A program made the position numbers and the translations under genes. Of a DNA stretch of 46,866 bases, positions 32,510 to 41,825 are shown in pieces. Source of the DNA: Candidatus Lambdaproteobacteria bacterium (lineage in GTDB: Bacteria; SAR324; JACQKK01); contig JACQKK010000181.1 of NCBI GenBank assembly GCA_016204605.1, positions 1 through 46,866 of the forward strand, read 5' to 3'. The notes below the pieces were generated by a model, which worked only from the letters and a program-made list of their open reading frames with translations, made no database searches and was not told where the DNA came from. Within the stretch, counting starts at the first letter, position 1. The number at the start of each line of letters is the position of its first letter.

Positions 32510-34015
32510 TCAGAGGAACAGCCGATAGGCAGGATTGGCCGTCTCATCCTCGTAGGCGTAGTGCAGCCGCGCGAGAAACGACTGGAACTGGGCCTCGTCG
32601 CCCGCGGGAATCTCGAAGCCGACGAGCACGTGGCCGAAATCGCCCCCGTGCATCCGGTAGTGGAACAGCGAGATGTTCCAGGTCTCGCTCATGGCGCCCA
32701 GGAACCCGGTGAGCGCGCCCGGCCGTTCGGGAAACAGGAAGCGGTACAGCACCTCGTTGCAGGTGTGGTTGGAGCGGCCCCCGACCATGTGGCGGATGTG
32801 GGTCTTGCCCAGCTCGTCGTCGGTGAGGTCCACGCTCTTGAAGCCCTCGCGCGCCAGCCCCTGCTCGAACGCGCGCTTCTGCTCCACGTTCTCGATGGAG
32901 ATGCCGACGAAGATATGGGCCTCGTCGCGTCCGCTCAGGCGGTAGTTGAGCTCCGTGATGTTGCGTTCGCCGACGACCTTCATGCACAGGTCGCGCAAGG
33001 CGCCCGAACGCTCGGGGATGGTCACGGCGAACAGGGCCTCCCGCTTTTCGCCGGTCAGGCTGCGCTCGGCGACGAATTGCAGGCGGTCGAAGTTCATGTT
33101 GGCGCCGGAGTTCACGGCCACCACGTTGCGGCCCGGCAGGGGCCGCTCGGCGAGGTATTTCGTCAGGCCCGCCACGGCCAGCGCCCCCGCGGGCTCCATG
33201 ATCGAGCGCGTCTCCTCGTAGATGCTCTTGATGGCGGAGCAGATCTGGTCCGTATCCACGGTGATGATCTCATCGACGAAAGCCCGCACCATCTCGAAGG
33301 TGAGCGCCCCCACCTCCTTCACCGCCACCCCGTCGGCGAACAGCCCCACCTGCTCGAGCGTCACCCGGCGCCCGAGGGCGATCGACCGGCCCATGGCGTT
33401 GCTCTCCTCGGGCTGCACGCCCACGATCCGCGTCTGCGGCCGCAGCGCCTTGAGGAAGCTGGCCACGCCGCTGATGAGCCCGCCCCCGCCGACCGGTACG
33501 AACACGAGATCGACGTCCGGGCACTGCTGGAGTATCTCATGGCCGATGGTGCCCTGGCCGGCGATCACCAGCGGGTCATCGAAGGGATGGATGAATGCGC
33601 GCCCGCTTTCGGCGGTGAGCTGGGCGCAGCGCTCCGCCGCTTCGCTGTAGTTGTCGCCCCACAGCACCACCTCGGCCCCCAGCGCCTTGACGGCGCGCAC
33701 CTTGATGCGGGGCGTGGTCACCGGCATGACCACCACGGCGGAGATGCCCAGATGGTGGGCCGAGAGCGCCACCCCCTGGGCATGGTTCCCCGCCGAGGCG
33801 CAGATCACGCCCTTGCGCCGCTCGGATTGGCTCAGCCGCGAAACCTTGTTGTACGCGCCCCGCAGCTTGAAGGAGAACACGGGCTGCAGGTCTTCGCGCT
33901 TCAGGAGCACGTTGCAGCCGAACTGGGCCGAAAGGTTCTTGGCGAAATCTAGCGAGGTGCGCTGGGCGACATCGTACACGCGTGCCGTCAGCACCTCCTT
34001 GAAGATGTTCTCCAT
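32510..34015 (-). CDS. ilvA: Threonine ammonia-lyase, biosynthetic
   Basis: This 501-residue IlvA deaminates threonine to 2-oxobutanoate, the committed step to isoleucine. The PLP Lys is Lys50 in PVFSFKLRGAYNK. The phosphate-binding glycine loop is VPVGGGGLISG, and SAGNHAQGVALSA is the substrate loop. The C-terminal part has two ACT-like regulatory modules (about 325-395, RSGALRDLCMKVVGERNIT; and about 420-495, PERPGALTGFLGAM). This is the long form feedback-inhibited by isoleucine, typical of proteobacteria, rather than the short catabolic TdcB form. Start and length are normal. It is divergent from the HisC-like gene across about 485 bp. Confidence 0.96.
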   Translation of the reverse strand: MENIFKEVLTARVYDVAQRTSLDFAKNLSAQFGCNVLLKREDLQPVFSFKLRGAYNKVSRLSQSERRKGVICASAGNHAQGVALSAHHLGISAVVVMPVTTPRIKVRAVKALGAEVVLWGDNYSEAAERCAQLTAESGRAFIHPFDDPLVIAGQGTIGHEILQQCPDVDLVFVPVGGGGLISGVASFLKALRPQTRIVGVQPEESNAMGRSIALGRRVTLEQVGLFADGVAVKEVGALTFEMVRAFVDEIITVDTDQICSAIKSIYEETRSIMEPAGALAVAGLTKYLAERPLPGRNVVAVNSGANMNFDRLQFVAERSLTGEKREALFAVTIPERSGALRDLCMKVVGERNITELNYRLSGRDEAHIFVGISIENVEQKRAFEQGLAREGFKSVDLTDDELGKTHIRHMVGGRSNHTCNEVLYRFLFPERPGALTGFLGAMSETWNISLFHYRMHGGDFGHVLVGFEIPAGDEAQFQSFLARLHYAYEDETANPAYRLFL

Positions 34016-34500
34016 GTCACACGTCGGATCGGGTGCAGGCGCCGGTGCGGCACACGGCCGCTCCGCCAGCCATCGGGATGGGGAATCCTATCAGGGCCGC
34101 GCGGCGACCGAAATGCCCATCACCCCCGCCAGCTCCTGCGGGGCGTGAAGGTCATGGTTCATCGGCGAGAGTGAAGACGCTGGATCGTTCCGGAAAACTC
34201 ACGCTCCCTGGCCCTCCCGCTCCTGGTGGCGACGGAGGGCACCCCGAACCACCCGCGGTCAGCGGCTGACGGACGCCCCCTTTCCCCCAGGAAGCCCGCC
34301 CCGAGCGCAGCGAGGGGAGGGGGCAGCCGCGCCAGCGGCGGGGGGAGCCGGCGCAATACCCTCCACGCTTGCGGCGAACTGGGACACTGCGGTGTCATGG
34401 TGTCATGATGCGCGTGTTCAGCCCGGAACTGATCTGGTATCATAATAGCTTATGGCGCCCCGCGCGGGCGTGTCGCTCCACTTTGCCGGATACGGGCCGC
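34016..34500. other. Divergent regulatory region between ilvA and the HisC-like gene
   Basis: 485 bases without a supported gene. The right half has a promoter candidate (34417-34446) and just before it a short direct repeat TGTCATG/TGTCATG within 34392-34410. I find no leader peptide rich in Ile, Val, Leu or Thr codons on the ilvA side and no attenuator-like terminator. Confidence 0.45.
34417..34446 (+). promoter_or_regulatory. Candidate promoter of the HisC-like aminotransferase gene
   Basis: CATAAT at 34441-34446 (five of six -10 bases) lies 18 nt downstream of TTCAGC (34417-34422), inside an A/T-rich patch reading GGTATCATAATAGC. An overlapping TATCAT (34438-34443) is an alternative -10. 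The start codon is about 50 nt downstream. Confidence 0.45.
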
Positions 34501-35586
34501 ATGAAGGTTCGCAGGGGCATCCAGGACATCACGGCGTATGCACCGCCGATCGAGCAGCGGGTGGAGCAGGAGTACCTGCTGCTGGACTTCAACGAGTCCA
34601 CGCTGCCGCCGGATCGTCATGTCGCGGCCGCGCTCAAGGGCTTCATCGATGCGGGCAGGCTGCGCATGTACCCCGCCTACCGCAGGTTCCTGGAGCGGCT
34701 CGCCCGCTACACCGCCACCCAGGCCGGGCAGATCCTGCTGGCCAACGGCTCCGATCAGGCGATCGAGGTGGTGATGCGGGCGGTGCTCGACCGCGGCGAC
34801 GAAGTGGTGATCCCGCAACCGGCGTTCGCGATCTTCGCCCACGTGGCGGATGTGGAGGGCGCCCGCGTGATCGCCCCGCGCTATCGTCCCGACATGAGCT
34901 TCCCGTTCGAGGAGGTACTGGCCGCCGTCACGCCGCGCACGCGCCTGATCGTCGTCATCAGCCCCAACAACCCCACCGGCACCACCGCCGCGCCCGAGCA
35001 GGTGCGCACGCTGCTGGAGCGGTTTCCCGACGTGGCCGTGCTGGTCGACGAGGCCTACTACGAGTTCACGGGCAAGACGGTGGCGGCCTGGATCGGGCGC
35101 TACCCCAACCTCGTCGTCACGCGCACCTTCTCCAAGGCCTTCGCGCTGGCCGGCCTGCGGCTGGGGTACGCCCTCGGCGACGCGGCCTTCATCGGCGAGC
35201 TGCACAAGATCCGCGGGCCGTACGACGTGAACATGCTCGCCGTCTGCGCGGCCGAAGCCTCGCTCGAACATCCGGAGGCGTGGCGGGCCTACGTGCGCGA
35301 GGTGATGACCCGCGCCAAGCCGATGGTGGAGCGCTTCCTGACCGAGCACGGCGTGGCCTTTTTCCAGGGCGAGGCCAACTTCATGCTGGTGCGTCCCGCC
35401 GACGTGGACGCCGCCTATGAGCACCTGCGCCGGAACGGCATCCTGGTGCGCCCGCAGCGGGGCGTCGTGGCCGATATGTTCCGGCTGAGCGTGGGCACCG
35501 TGGCCGACATGCAGCGCTTCATGGACGTTTATGCCCGTTTCCTTTCGGCGCAGCCCGCCCCGCCGCGGCGCGCCGCCGCGCCCTGA
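34501..35586 (+). CDS. HisC-like PLP-dependent aminotransferase
   Basis: A 361-residue fold-type I aminotransferase of the HisC branch. It has LANGSDQAIEVVMRA (phosphate-binding turn), SPNNPTGTT, Asp183 in LVDEAYYEF, and the PLP Lys212 in TFSKAFALAGLRLGYA. A C-terminal Arg contact is probably in DMFRLSVGT. Histidinol-phosphate aminotransferase is the best match, but no other his genes are nearby. HisC paralogues also act on aromatic amino acids or in cobamide synthesis, so the substrate is inferred. The start is the ATG at 34501, and earlier in-frame codons overlap the promoter. The last 10 residues are Pro/Arg-rich. Confidence 0.88.
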   Translation: MKVRRGIQDITAYAPPIEQRVEQEYLLLDFNESTLPPDRHVAAALKGFIDAGRLRMYPAYRRFLERLARYTATQAGQILLANGSDQAIEVVMRAVLDRGDEVVIPQPAFAIFAHVADVEGARVIAPRYRPDMSFPFEEVLAAVTPRTRLIVVISPNNPTGTTAAPEQVRTLLERFPDVAVLVDEAYYEFTGKTVAAWIGRYPNLVVTRTFSKAFALAGLRLGYALGDAAFIGELHKIRGPYDVNMLAVCAAEASLEHPEAWRAYVREVMTRAKPMVERFLTEHGVAFFQGEANFMLVRPADVDAAYEHLRRNGILVRPQRGVVADMFRLSVGTVADMQRFMDVYARFLSAQPAPPRRAAAP

Positions 35587-35661
35587 GCGGCGAAGGTCGC
35601 TTGCACGCTCCTCCCCCCGCCCATTTCCCGGGGTTTCCCCGCGTTTCCACCTGGTCGAGCG

Positions 35662-36240
35662 ATGATCTGGTTTTTCGGCTACGGCTCCCTGATGTTCCGG
35701 CCCGAGTTCACGTACACGCGCCGCGAGCCGGCGCTGCTGCGCGGCTATCACCGCTGCTATTGCAGCTACTCGGTCAGCGCGCGGGGCACGCGGGAGACTC
35801 CCAGCCTGATGATGAACCTGGCGCCGGGGGGGGAGTGCTGGGGCATCGCGTTCGGCTGCCGCGAGGGCGACGAGGCCGAGGCGGCATCCGCGTATCTCGA
35901 AAAGCGCGAGGGGGTGGGACGCGCGAACCGGCGCGTGCTGATGCCGGTGCAGATCGGGCGCGCGGCCGGTGCGCCGCTGACCGCGACCTGGGTGTTTCAG
36001 TCCATCACCTCCAGCCCGAACTTCTGCGGCGTCCAGCCGCTGGCCCGCCAGGCGGAGCTGATCGCCGCCGGACGCGGCCGGATCGGGACGGCATACGACT
36101 ACCTGGCCGGCGTGCGGCTCGAGCTCGAGCGGATCGGCGTGCGCGAACCCTTCCTGGAGGAGCTGGCGGAGGCGGTCGAGAACTGCCGGCGCGCCGGCAT
36201 CGCGCCGCCCCTGCCTCGGGCTGTCGCCACTCCCGCTTGA
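35662..36240 (+). CDS. Gamma-glutamylcyclotransferase, ChaC-like
   Basis: A 192-residue protein beginning with the substrate-binding signature MIWFFGYGSLMF. The catalytic Glu is expected at Glu83 in AYLEKREGVG. The segment SPSLMMNLAPGGECWGIAF-like (here SLMMNLAPGG then ECWGIAFG) and NFCGVQPLARQAELIA also fit ChaC. ChaC enzymes cleave the gamma-glutamyl bond of glutathione, giving 5-oxoproline and Cys-Gly. It lies 75 nt downstream of the HisC-like gene on the same strand and may be cotranscribed. Confidence 0.9.
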   Translation: MIWFFGYGSLMFRPEFTYTRREPALLRGYHRCYCSYSVSARGTRETPSLMMNLAPGGECWGIAFGCREGDEAEAASAYLEKREGVGRANRRVLMPVQIGRAAGAPLTATWVFQSITSSPNFCGVQPLARQAELIAAGRGRIGTAYDYLAGVRLELERIGVREPFLEELAEAVENCRRAGIAPPLPRAVATPA

Positions 36241-36277
36241 TCGGATGTCGGGAATGCCGTGCCCCGATTGCGGCGTC

Positions 36278-36817
36278 TCACTCCCGTCCCCACAGCCCCA
36301 GCACGCGGAGGTTGATGATCGTGGCGGCATCCAGCGGCAGGTCGCGACCGCGGGCTTCCTCGGCGGCGCGGGCGAGGACAACCGGAAACGCGGCCATCGT
36401 GGAGTCGAGCAGCAGTGCCGCCCCCGTTCTCCCCAGCCGCAGCACGAACTCGCCATGGGGCAGCCCGCGCCTGTGGGGATGGAACCGCAGGCGCAGGCTG
36501 CTGAGCTGCGCCCAGGGCAGCGTGGCGCCGCCCTCGCGCAGGATGCCGGCGCCATCCGCCCGGTAGCGCGCCCGGAGCCGCCGCCTTGCGATCAGCAGGC
36601 GTACCGGCAACAGCGCCGCGACCGCCGCCGCACCCCAGAGCATCACGGGCGCAAGGAAACCCAGCAGGGCCATGGCCGCGGCCATCAGCGCCCCCAGCTC
36701 GGCCTGATGGCGGGTCAGCAGCCACTCGTGCGGAGAGTGCGTCAGCAGCACCGGCAGCGGTGAAGCGGATGCAGGGCGCAGCGTGAGCAGCGTGTAGCGG
36801 TCTTCGAGCAGGCTCAT
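36278..36817 (-). CDS. Membrane protein with a probable PH-like domain, hypothetical
   Basis: A 179-residue protein. After a polar N-terminus (MSLLEDRYTLLTLRP), two adjacent hydrophobic segments at about 44-72 (ALMAAAMALLGFLAP, LWGAAAVAALLPVRLLIA) form a helical hairpin, followed by a basic patch RRRLRARYRADG. The rest is beta-strand-rich (LPWAQLSSLRLRFHPH, GEFVLRLGRTGAALLLD) and ends with a helix. This resembles bacterial PH-domain membrane proteins, but I cannot assign a family. It faces the ChaC-like gene convergently and the glycosyltransferase operon divergently. Confidence 0.6.
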   Translation of the reverse strand: MSLLEDRYTLLTLRPASASPLPVLLTHSPHEWLLTRHQAELGALMAAAMALLGFLAPVMLWGAAAVAALLPVRLLIARRRLRARYRADGAGILREGGATLPWAQLSSLRLRFHPHRRGLPHGEFVLRLGRTGAALLLDSTMAAFPVVLARAAEEARGRDLPLDAATIINLRVLGLWGRE

Positions 36818-36995
36818 GGCGGACTCGCGGGCAGGCCCGGCGCGGTTAGGTTCAGGGCGGGTGGGCCGCAGCGCGCGGGACGGGCCACGACCGGAGGTTC
36901 CCTTTTCTCGGCGAACATCGCATGGTAGCCGGCGGATGGCCAGGGCGGGCGCATGGCCGGGCTATGGACGCGCAGGGTCGGCACGCGAGCGACGG

Positions 36996-38090
36996 ATGAG
37001 CCGGGAGATCGTCATCAACGGCAGGTTCCTGACCCAGCCCGTCACGGGCGTGCAGCGGTACGCCCGCGAGCTGCTGCTCGCGCTGGAGCGGCTCATCGAG
37101 GCGGAGGGGCTGCTGCCGGCGGAGCGGTTCCGTATCCGCATCGCCGTGCCTGCCGCCTGGCGCGGCGACTCGCCGTTCGCCCGCCTGCCGCTCGCGCGCG
37201 GCGGCGCCGGGCGGGGCCACCTCTGGGAGCAGCTCGCCCTGCCCGCCATCGCGCGGGGCGCCCTGCTGGTGGGGCTGGGCAACACGGGGCCGCTGCTCGG
37301 GGGCCGCCAGATCGTGACCATCCACGATGCCGGGGTGTTCGCCTGCCCCGATTCGTATTCCTGGCGCTTTCGCGCGTGGTACCGCCTGCTGTACCGCCGG
37401 GTGGGCGCCCGCGCGGACGCCGTCATCACCCCTTCCGCCTTCTCCCGCGACGAGCTGGTGCGCCGCGTGGGCATCGCGCCGGATCGCATCACGATCGTGC
37501 CGAATGGCGTGGATCACCTGCGGCGGGTGGTGCCCGACGAGCGGGCGGTCAGCGCGCACGGGCTCAGCGCCGGCAGCTACGTGCTCTGCATCGGCAACCG
37601 GGCGCCCCACAAGAACGTGGGCGTGCTCGTGCGGGCCATGGCCCAGGTGCGCACCGGGTTGCGGCTCGTCATCGCTGGCGGGCGCTTCGACCGGGTGTTC
37701 GGTGCCGACCGGCTGGCGCTGCCGTCCGATGCCTTGCACCTCGGCTACGTCAGCGACAACACGCTCAAGGCATTGTATGCTCGGGCCGCCTGTTTCGTGT
37801 TCCCCTCCCGCTACGAGGGGTTCGGGCTGCCGCCGCTGGAGGCGATGGCGGCGGGCTGTCCCGTCATCGCGAGCGATGCGGCGGCCCTGCCGGAAGTCTG
37901 CGGCGATGCGGCGCTCTATTTCGACCCCGACCGGCCCGAAGCGCTCGCCGCGCAGATCGAGCGCGTGGCGGGCGACGCCGCCTTGCAGGCCGACCTGCGC
38001 CGCCGGGGCGCGCTGCGCAGCGCCGGCTTCACCTGGGAGCGTTCGGCGCGCGGGCTGGCGGCGCTGCTGATCCGCGCCTCTGCGCCTTAG
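36996..38090 (+). CDS. Glycosyltransferase family 4 (GT-B)
   Basis: A 364-residue GT-B retaining glycosyltransferase of the GT4 type. The acceptor-side N-terminus begins INGRFLTQPVTGVQRYAREL, which is common in mannosyl/rhamnosyl-transferases of O-antigen and exopolysaccharide clusters. The donor side has LCIGNRAPHKNVGVLV and the EX7E motif in PSRYEGFGLPPLEAMAAGCP. It is cytoplasmic or membrane-peripheral. The ATG at 36996 is the last start before the family similarity. It is first of three codirectional genes (spacing 51 and 65 nt), suggesting a small glycan operon. Donor and acceptor sugars are unknown. Confidence 0.9.
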   Translation: MSREIVINGRFLTQPVTGVQRYARELLLALERLIEAEGLLPAERFRIRIAVPAAWRGDSPFARLPLARGGAGRGHLWEQLALPAIARGALLVGLGNTGPLLGGRQIVTIHDAGVFACPDSYSWRFRAWYRLLYRRVGARADAVITPSAFSRDELVRRVGIAPDRITIVPNGVDHLRRVVPDERAVSAHGLSAGSYVLCIGNRAPHKNVGVLVRAMAQVRTGLRLVIAGGRFDRVFGADRLALPSDALHLGYVSDNTLKALYARAACFVFPSRYEGFGLPPLEAMAAGCPVIASDAAALPEVCGDAALYFDPDRPEALAAQIERVAGDAALQADLRRRGALRSAGFTWERSARGLAALLIRASAP

Positions 38091-38141
38091 CCGGCCCGCG
38101 CCGCGACCGGCGTGCCGAGCAGACCGAGGGATGCCCGACCC

Positions 38142-39275
38142 GTGAAAGTGGCGATCGTCCACGAAAAGCTGCTCATGTACGCCGGCTCCGAGCGTGTGCT
38201 CGAGGAGCTGCTGCGCTGCTTTCCGCAGGCGGAACTGTTCAGCCTGGTGGATTTCCTCCCGCCCGGGGAGCGCGCCTTCCTGGGGGGCCGGCCCGTCCGC
38301 ACCTCGTTCCTCCAGCATCTGCCGTTGGCGCGGCGCAGGCTCTCGCTGTATGTGCCGTTCATGCCGCTCGCCCTCGAACAGCTCGATCTCGCCGGCTACG
38401 ACGTGGTGATCTCCAACAGCCACGGCTTGGCCCAGGGGGTGCTGACGGGGCCGCTGCAAGTGCACGTGTGCTACTGCAACGCCCTCGCGCGCTATGGCTG
38501 GGATCAGCAGCGGCTGTACCTGCGGGAGGCCGGGCTGGAGCGGGGCGTGCTGGCCCCGCTGGCGCGGGTGATGCTGGCCCGCCTGCGCGTCTGGGATCAG
38601 CGCACGCCGAACGGCGTGGATGCCTTCGTGGCCAACTCCCGGTTCGTCGCGCGCAACGTGCGCAAGCTCTACCGGCGGGAGGCGGCGGTGATCTACCCGC
38701 CCGTCGATACCGACGCCTTCACCCCGGGCGGTCCCCGCGAGGACTTCTACCTCACCGCCTCGCGGCTCTCCCCCTACAAGCGGGTGGAGCTGATCGTGGA
38801 GGCCTTTCGCGCCATGCCCGGCCGGCGACTGGTGGTGGCGGGTGACGGCCCGGAGGTTGCGCGCATCAAGGCGCTCGCCGGCCCGAATGTCACCTTGCTG
38901 GGCCAGCTCGATCCGCCCGCGCTCTGCGACTGGATGCGGCGGGCGCGCGCCTTCGTGTGCGCCGCCGAGGAGTATTTCGGGATCGCCCCCATCGAGGCCC
39001 AGGCGTGCGCAACGCCCGTGATCGCCTATGGCCGGGGCGGTGCGCTCGAGACCATTCGCGGTGCGGGGAGCGTAGCGCCGACCGGCGTGTTCTTTCCGGA
39101 GCAGACGCCGGAGGCCCTGCGTGCGGCCGTGGAGCGCTTCGAGGCCCTGGCCCCGCCGATCCGGCCCGAGGACTGCCGCGCCAATGCCCTGCGCTTCGCC
39201 GGCGAGCGCTTCCGCCGCGAGCTGACCGCGTTCGTCACGCAGGCGTGGCAGGAGCTGGAGGCGGACACACGTTAG
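38142..39275 (+). CDS. Glycosyltransferase family 4 (GT-B)
   Basis: A 377-residue GT4 enzyme. The N-terminus KVAIVHEKLLMYAGSERVLE shows the first Rossmann strand and the GSE loop. FVANSRFVARNVRKLY marks the domain linker. YLTASRLSPYKRVELIVEAF and the EX7E motif in EEYFGIAPIEAQACATPV bind the nucleotide sugar. The GTG at 38142 is preferred over the GTG at 38112: it follows GAGGG and starts directly at the first beta strand. It is the second gene of the three-gene glycan operon. The specificity is not readable from the sequence. Confidence 0.9.
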   Translation: MKVAIVHEKLLMYAGSERVLEELLRCFPQAELFSLVDFLPPGERAFLGGRPVRTSFLQHLPLARRRLSLYVPFMPLALEQLDLAGYDVVISNSHGLAQGVLTGPLQVHVCYCNALARYGWDQQRLYLREAGLERGVLAPLARVMLARLRVWDQRTPNGVDAFVANSRFVARNVRKLYRREAAVIYPPVDTDAFTPGGPREDFYLTASRLSPYKRVELIVEAFRAMPGRRLVVAGDGPEVARIKALAGPNVTLLGQLDPPALCDWMRRARAFVCAAEEYFGIAPIEAQACATPVIAYGRGGALETIRGAGSVAPTGVFFPEQTPEALRAAVERFEALAPPIRPEDCRANALRFAGERFRRELTAFVTQAWQELEADTR

Positions 39276-39340
39276 CATGCGACCGTGCGCCTGGCGTGCG
39301 GTCGAGCCATGAGCCTCAACCCGATACCGGGACGACCACC

Positions 39341-40366
39341 GTGGTCTATGAGCATTGCGTCCTGTTCGGGGGCACCGGGTTCATCGGCACCCACCTCGCC
39401 CGTTACCTGATCGAGCGTGGCATCGCCGGGAACGTGGTGCTGGCCGACCTCGCGCCGCCGCGGCTCGACCTCTGGCCGCCGCGGATCGGCGAGGCGTTCC
39501 GGGCGGGCCGCATCCGCCATGCGCCCGTCGACGTGCGGAGACCCCTCACGGGGCTGCATCTGCCGGAGCGGGCGGAGCTGATCGTCAACCTTGCGGCCGT
39601 GCATCGGGAACCCGGCCATGCGCCGGAAGAATACTTCGAGACCAACCTGCTGGGCGCGGAGAACGTCTGCGCCTGGGCGGAGAAGGTGGGTTGCCCGCGG
39701 GTGGTCTTCACCAGCAGCATCGCCCCCTACGGCCCCACGGAAGCGGAAAAGGACGAGCGGTCGCTGCCCGTGCCGCTGACGCCCTATGGCGCCTCGAAGC
39801 TGGCCGCGGAGAAGATCCACCTGGCGTGGCAGCGCGGCGGCGACAGGCGCACGCTGGTGATCGCCCGGCCGGGCGTGGTGTTCGGGCCGGGAGAAGGCGG
39901 CAACGTCACCCGCCTCGTCCGCGCCGTGCTCCGCCGCTACTTCGCCTACATGGGCAACCGCGGCACCCGCAAGGCCGGTGGATACGTCAAGGAGCTGTGC
40001 CGGGCCCTGCTGTGGGTGCTCTCGCGGGCGGAGGCGCGCCACGAGGGCACGGCACTGTTCAACTTCACCATGGAGCCCTGCCCCGCCGTGGAGCAGTATG
40101 TCGAAGCCGCCTGCCGCGTGGCGGGCGTGCGCCGCTTGGTGCCCTCGCTGCCCTACGGCCTGCTGCTGCCGGTCTCGTACGCGCTCGATGGCGCGGCCGC
40201 GCTGCTGCGCGTGAGGCAACCCATCAGCCCGGTACGCCTGCGCAAGCTCGTGCGGAGCAACCACATCGCTCCGCGCTACCTGCGGGAGGCCGACTACCCC
40301 TGGCACTACACGCTGGAAGAGGCGTTCGCGGATTGGCGCAGCGACCGCCCCGAGGACTGGCGCTGA
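39341..40366 (+). CDS. NAD-dependent epimerase/dehydratase
   Basis: A 341-residue extended SDR. The N-terminal Gly motif reads FGGTGFIGTHLARYL, the substrate-side signature IVNLAAVHREPG follows, and the catalytic site is VFTSSIAPYG...PYGASKLAAEK with Tyr-x3-Lys. FNFTMEPCPAVEQYVEAAC shows the usual C-terminal substrate lobe. The start is a GTG at 39341, since the only nearby ATGs are out of frame. It is the third gene of the glycan operon and likely makes or modifies a nucleotide-sugar donor for the two upstream GT4 enzymes. A UDP-glucose 4-epimerase or a reductase is equally possible. Confidence 0.88.
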   Translation: MVYEHCVLFGGTGFIGTHLARYLIERGIAGNVVLADLAPPRLDLWPPRIGEAFRAGRIRHAPVDVRRPLTGLHLPERAELIVNLAAVHREPGHAPEEYFETNLLGAENVCAWAEKVGCPRVVFTSSIAPYGPTEAEKDERSLPVPLTPYGASKLAAEKIHLAWQRGGDRRTLVIARPGVVFGPGEGGNVTRLVRAVLRRYFAYMGNRGTRKAGGYVKELCRALLWVLSRAEARHEGTALFNFTMEPCPAVEQYVEAACRVAGVRRLVPSLPYGLLLPVSYALDGAAALLRVRQPISPVRLRKLVRSNHIAPRYLREADYPWHYTLEEAFADWRSDRPEDWR

Positions 40367-40376
40367 AGTCGCGCGG

Positions 40377-41120
40377 CTAAACCACCAGCCGCCGGATCAC
40401 GGCCGCGGCCCGCCCGCCCCCGATGCTCCCGAAGCCGGGGTGGCCGGCGATCCGTCGCAGGTCGGCGAGCGTGTCGGCATCGGGCAGGGTTTCCATGCGC
40501 GCCACCCGCAGGCCCTGGGCTGCGGCGGCGGCGATCGTGCGCTCCAGCACCGTCGGCCCGCCCCACTCGGCGAGCTCGAACAGGGCGGGCGCGGGGGCCT
40601 TCATACCGATCAGCCAGTACCCCCCGTCCTCGGCCGCCCCAAGCACGAGATCGGCCGTCGCGAGCAGCGCCGCCGCCTGCTGCAGATGGTTCGCCGTCAC
40701 CAGGGGCAGGTCGCTGCCGGTCAGCAGCGCGGCGCCGCTCTCCGCGCCAGGCTCCGTGCCGAGCGCTGGACCGGGTGCTGTGCAGAGCACAGTGCTGATC
40801 GCCTGCGCCATGCGCGCTCCCAGCGTGGCTCCGTGCTGATCGTGCAGCTGCAGATCGGGCGGCAGCCCCACCCCGGCCTCGACAAACGCCTGTCGCGAGC
40901 CGGGCGGCGTGATGAACAGGTGCCTGCGCCTGGGCAGCCCGGCCACGCCTCGCGCGGCGTCGGCCCCCGCCACGAATCGGCCGCTTTCCGCGATGAGCTG
41001 CTCCAGGCAGGCGACGTGAAACCGGCGCGCCTCCTCCGGGCCGATCTCCGCGGCGAGCCGGGTCTTGGTCTGCCCGGCGATGGGCGCGCGGCTGAGCAGA
41101 ATCCAGTGCAGCGCGGCCAC
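40377..41120 (-). CDS. DUF2064 (TIGR04282-like) nucleotidyltransferase-fold protein
   Basis: A 247-residue protein of the TIGR04282/DUF2064 family, which has a GT-A/CofC-like fold. Landmarks are LLSRAPIAGQTKTRLAAEIG at the start, GSDLPLVTANHLQQA in the middle, and the signature VLGAAEDGGYWLIGMK. The start is a GTG at 41120, fixed by AGGAGGG ending 2-3 nt upstream and overlapping the stop region of the preceding gene (7-nt gap). Databases often label this family 'arsenosugar biosynthesis', but no arsenic genes are here. Its function is unproven. An Ala/Gly-rich insertion (GPALGTEPGAESGAALLTG) is present. Confidence 0.85.
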   Translation of the reverse strand: MAALHWILLSRAPIAGQTKTRLAAEIGPEEARRFHVACLEQLIAESGRFVAGADAARGVAGLPRRRHLFITPPGSRQAFVEAGVGLPPDLQLHDQHGATLGARMAQAISTVLCTAPGPALGTEPGAESGAALLTGSDLPLVTANHLQQAAALLATADLVLGAAEDGGYWLIGMKAPAPALFELAEWGGPTVLERTIAAAAAQGLRVARMETLPDADTLADLRRIAGHPGFGSIGGGRAAAVIRRLVV

Positions 41121-41127
41121 GGCCCTC

Positions 41128-41820
41128 CTAGCGCACGTCGCGGTAGTGGCGCGCCAGCTCGGCGGCGCTGGCCGGATCGCGCGCATAGCGGTGGTAGATG
41201 GTGCGCATCTGCCACCAGGTGCGCCAGAAGCCGTCCCGATCCCACCTGCGCCCGGAGGTCGTCACGACCTGGCGCGCGAGATCGAGGCGAATCCCCCGCG
41301 CACGCAGGCGTCGCGTGAACTCGTAGTCCTCCAGGATCGGCTGATCGGGGAATCCGCCCTGCTCCTCGAACAGGGCCTGCTGGACGAACAGGGCCTGATC
41401 CCCCAGCGCCAGCCCCGTGCAGCGCGTGCGCGCGTTTGCCCCCCAGGCCAGCAGGGGCAGCAGGGGATGGCGACCCTCGATGCGCAGGCGGTAGGCCCCG
41501 GCCCGGAAGCCGCGCCCTGCGGCATGGCGAATCGCTCCCTCGAACCCGGGGGGCAGCACCGTATCCGCGTGCAGGAACAGCAGCCACTCACCGCCGGCTG
41601 CCCGCACCCCGGCGTTGAGCTGGCGGGCCCGACCCCGGGCGGCGGTGACCACATGCGCATGGGCCGCGGCCCGCTCGCCCGTGCCATCGGTCGAACCCCC
41701 GTCGGCCACGATCACCTCCGCCTCAGGCGCGAGAGCCCGCAGCCGGCTCAGCGCGCGCTCGATCACCGCCGCCTCGTTCAGCACCGGCATCACAATGGAG
41801 AGCCGCATACGGTCGGCCAT
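41128..41820 (-). CDS. Glycosyltransferase family 2 (TIGR04283-like)
   Basis: A 230-residue GT-A glycosyltransferase: SIVMPVLNEAAVIERAL, then EVIVADGGSTDGTGERAA (nucleotide-binding Asp), and WLLFLHADTVLPPGF with the DxD-equivalent HAD. LALGDQALFVQQALFEEQGGF and ILEDYEFTRRLRARG complete the TIGR04283 pattern. This family is habitually paired with TIGR04282, as here. The Met at 41820 is chosen; the Met at 41808 is an alternative. The start lies 5 nt after the stop of the CREST gene, so all three minus-strand genes look like one operon. Confidence 0.87.
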   Translation of the reverse strand: MADRMRLSIVMPVLNEAAVIERALSRLRALAPEAEVIVADGGSTDGTGERAAAHAHVVTAARGRARQLNAGVRAAGGEWLLFLHADTVLPPGFEGAIRHAAGRGFRAGAYRLRIEGRHPLLPLLAWGANARTRCTGLALGDQALFVQQALFEEQGGFPDQPILEDYEFTRRLRARGIRLDLARQVVTTSGRRWDRDGFWRTWWQMRTIYHRYARDPASAAELARHYRDVR

Positions 41821-41825
41821 CGCGC

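Noticed and set aside
40377..41820. Arsenosugar biosynthesis genes
   Set aside because: The family names suggest this, but there is no arsM, arsS or arsenic-regulatory gene in the window. The neighbours point to envelope lipids or glycans.
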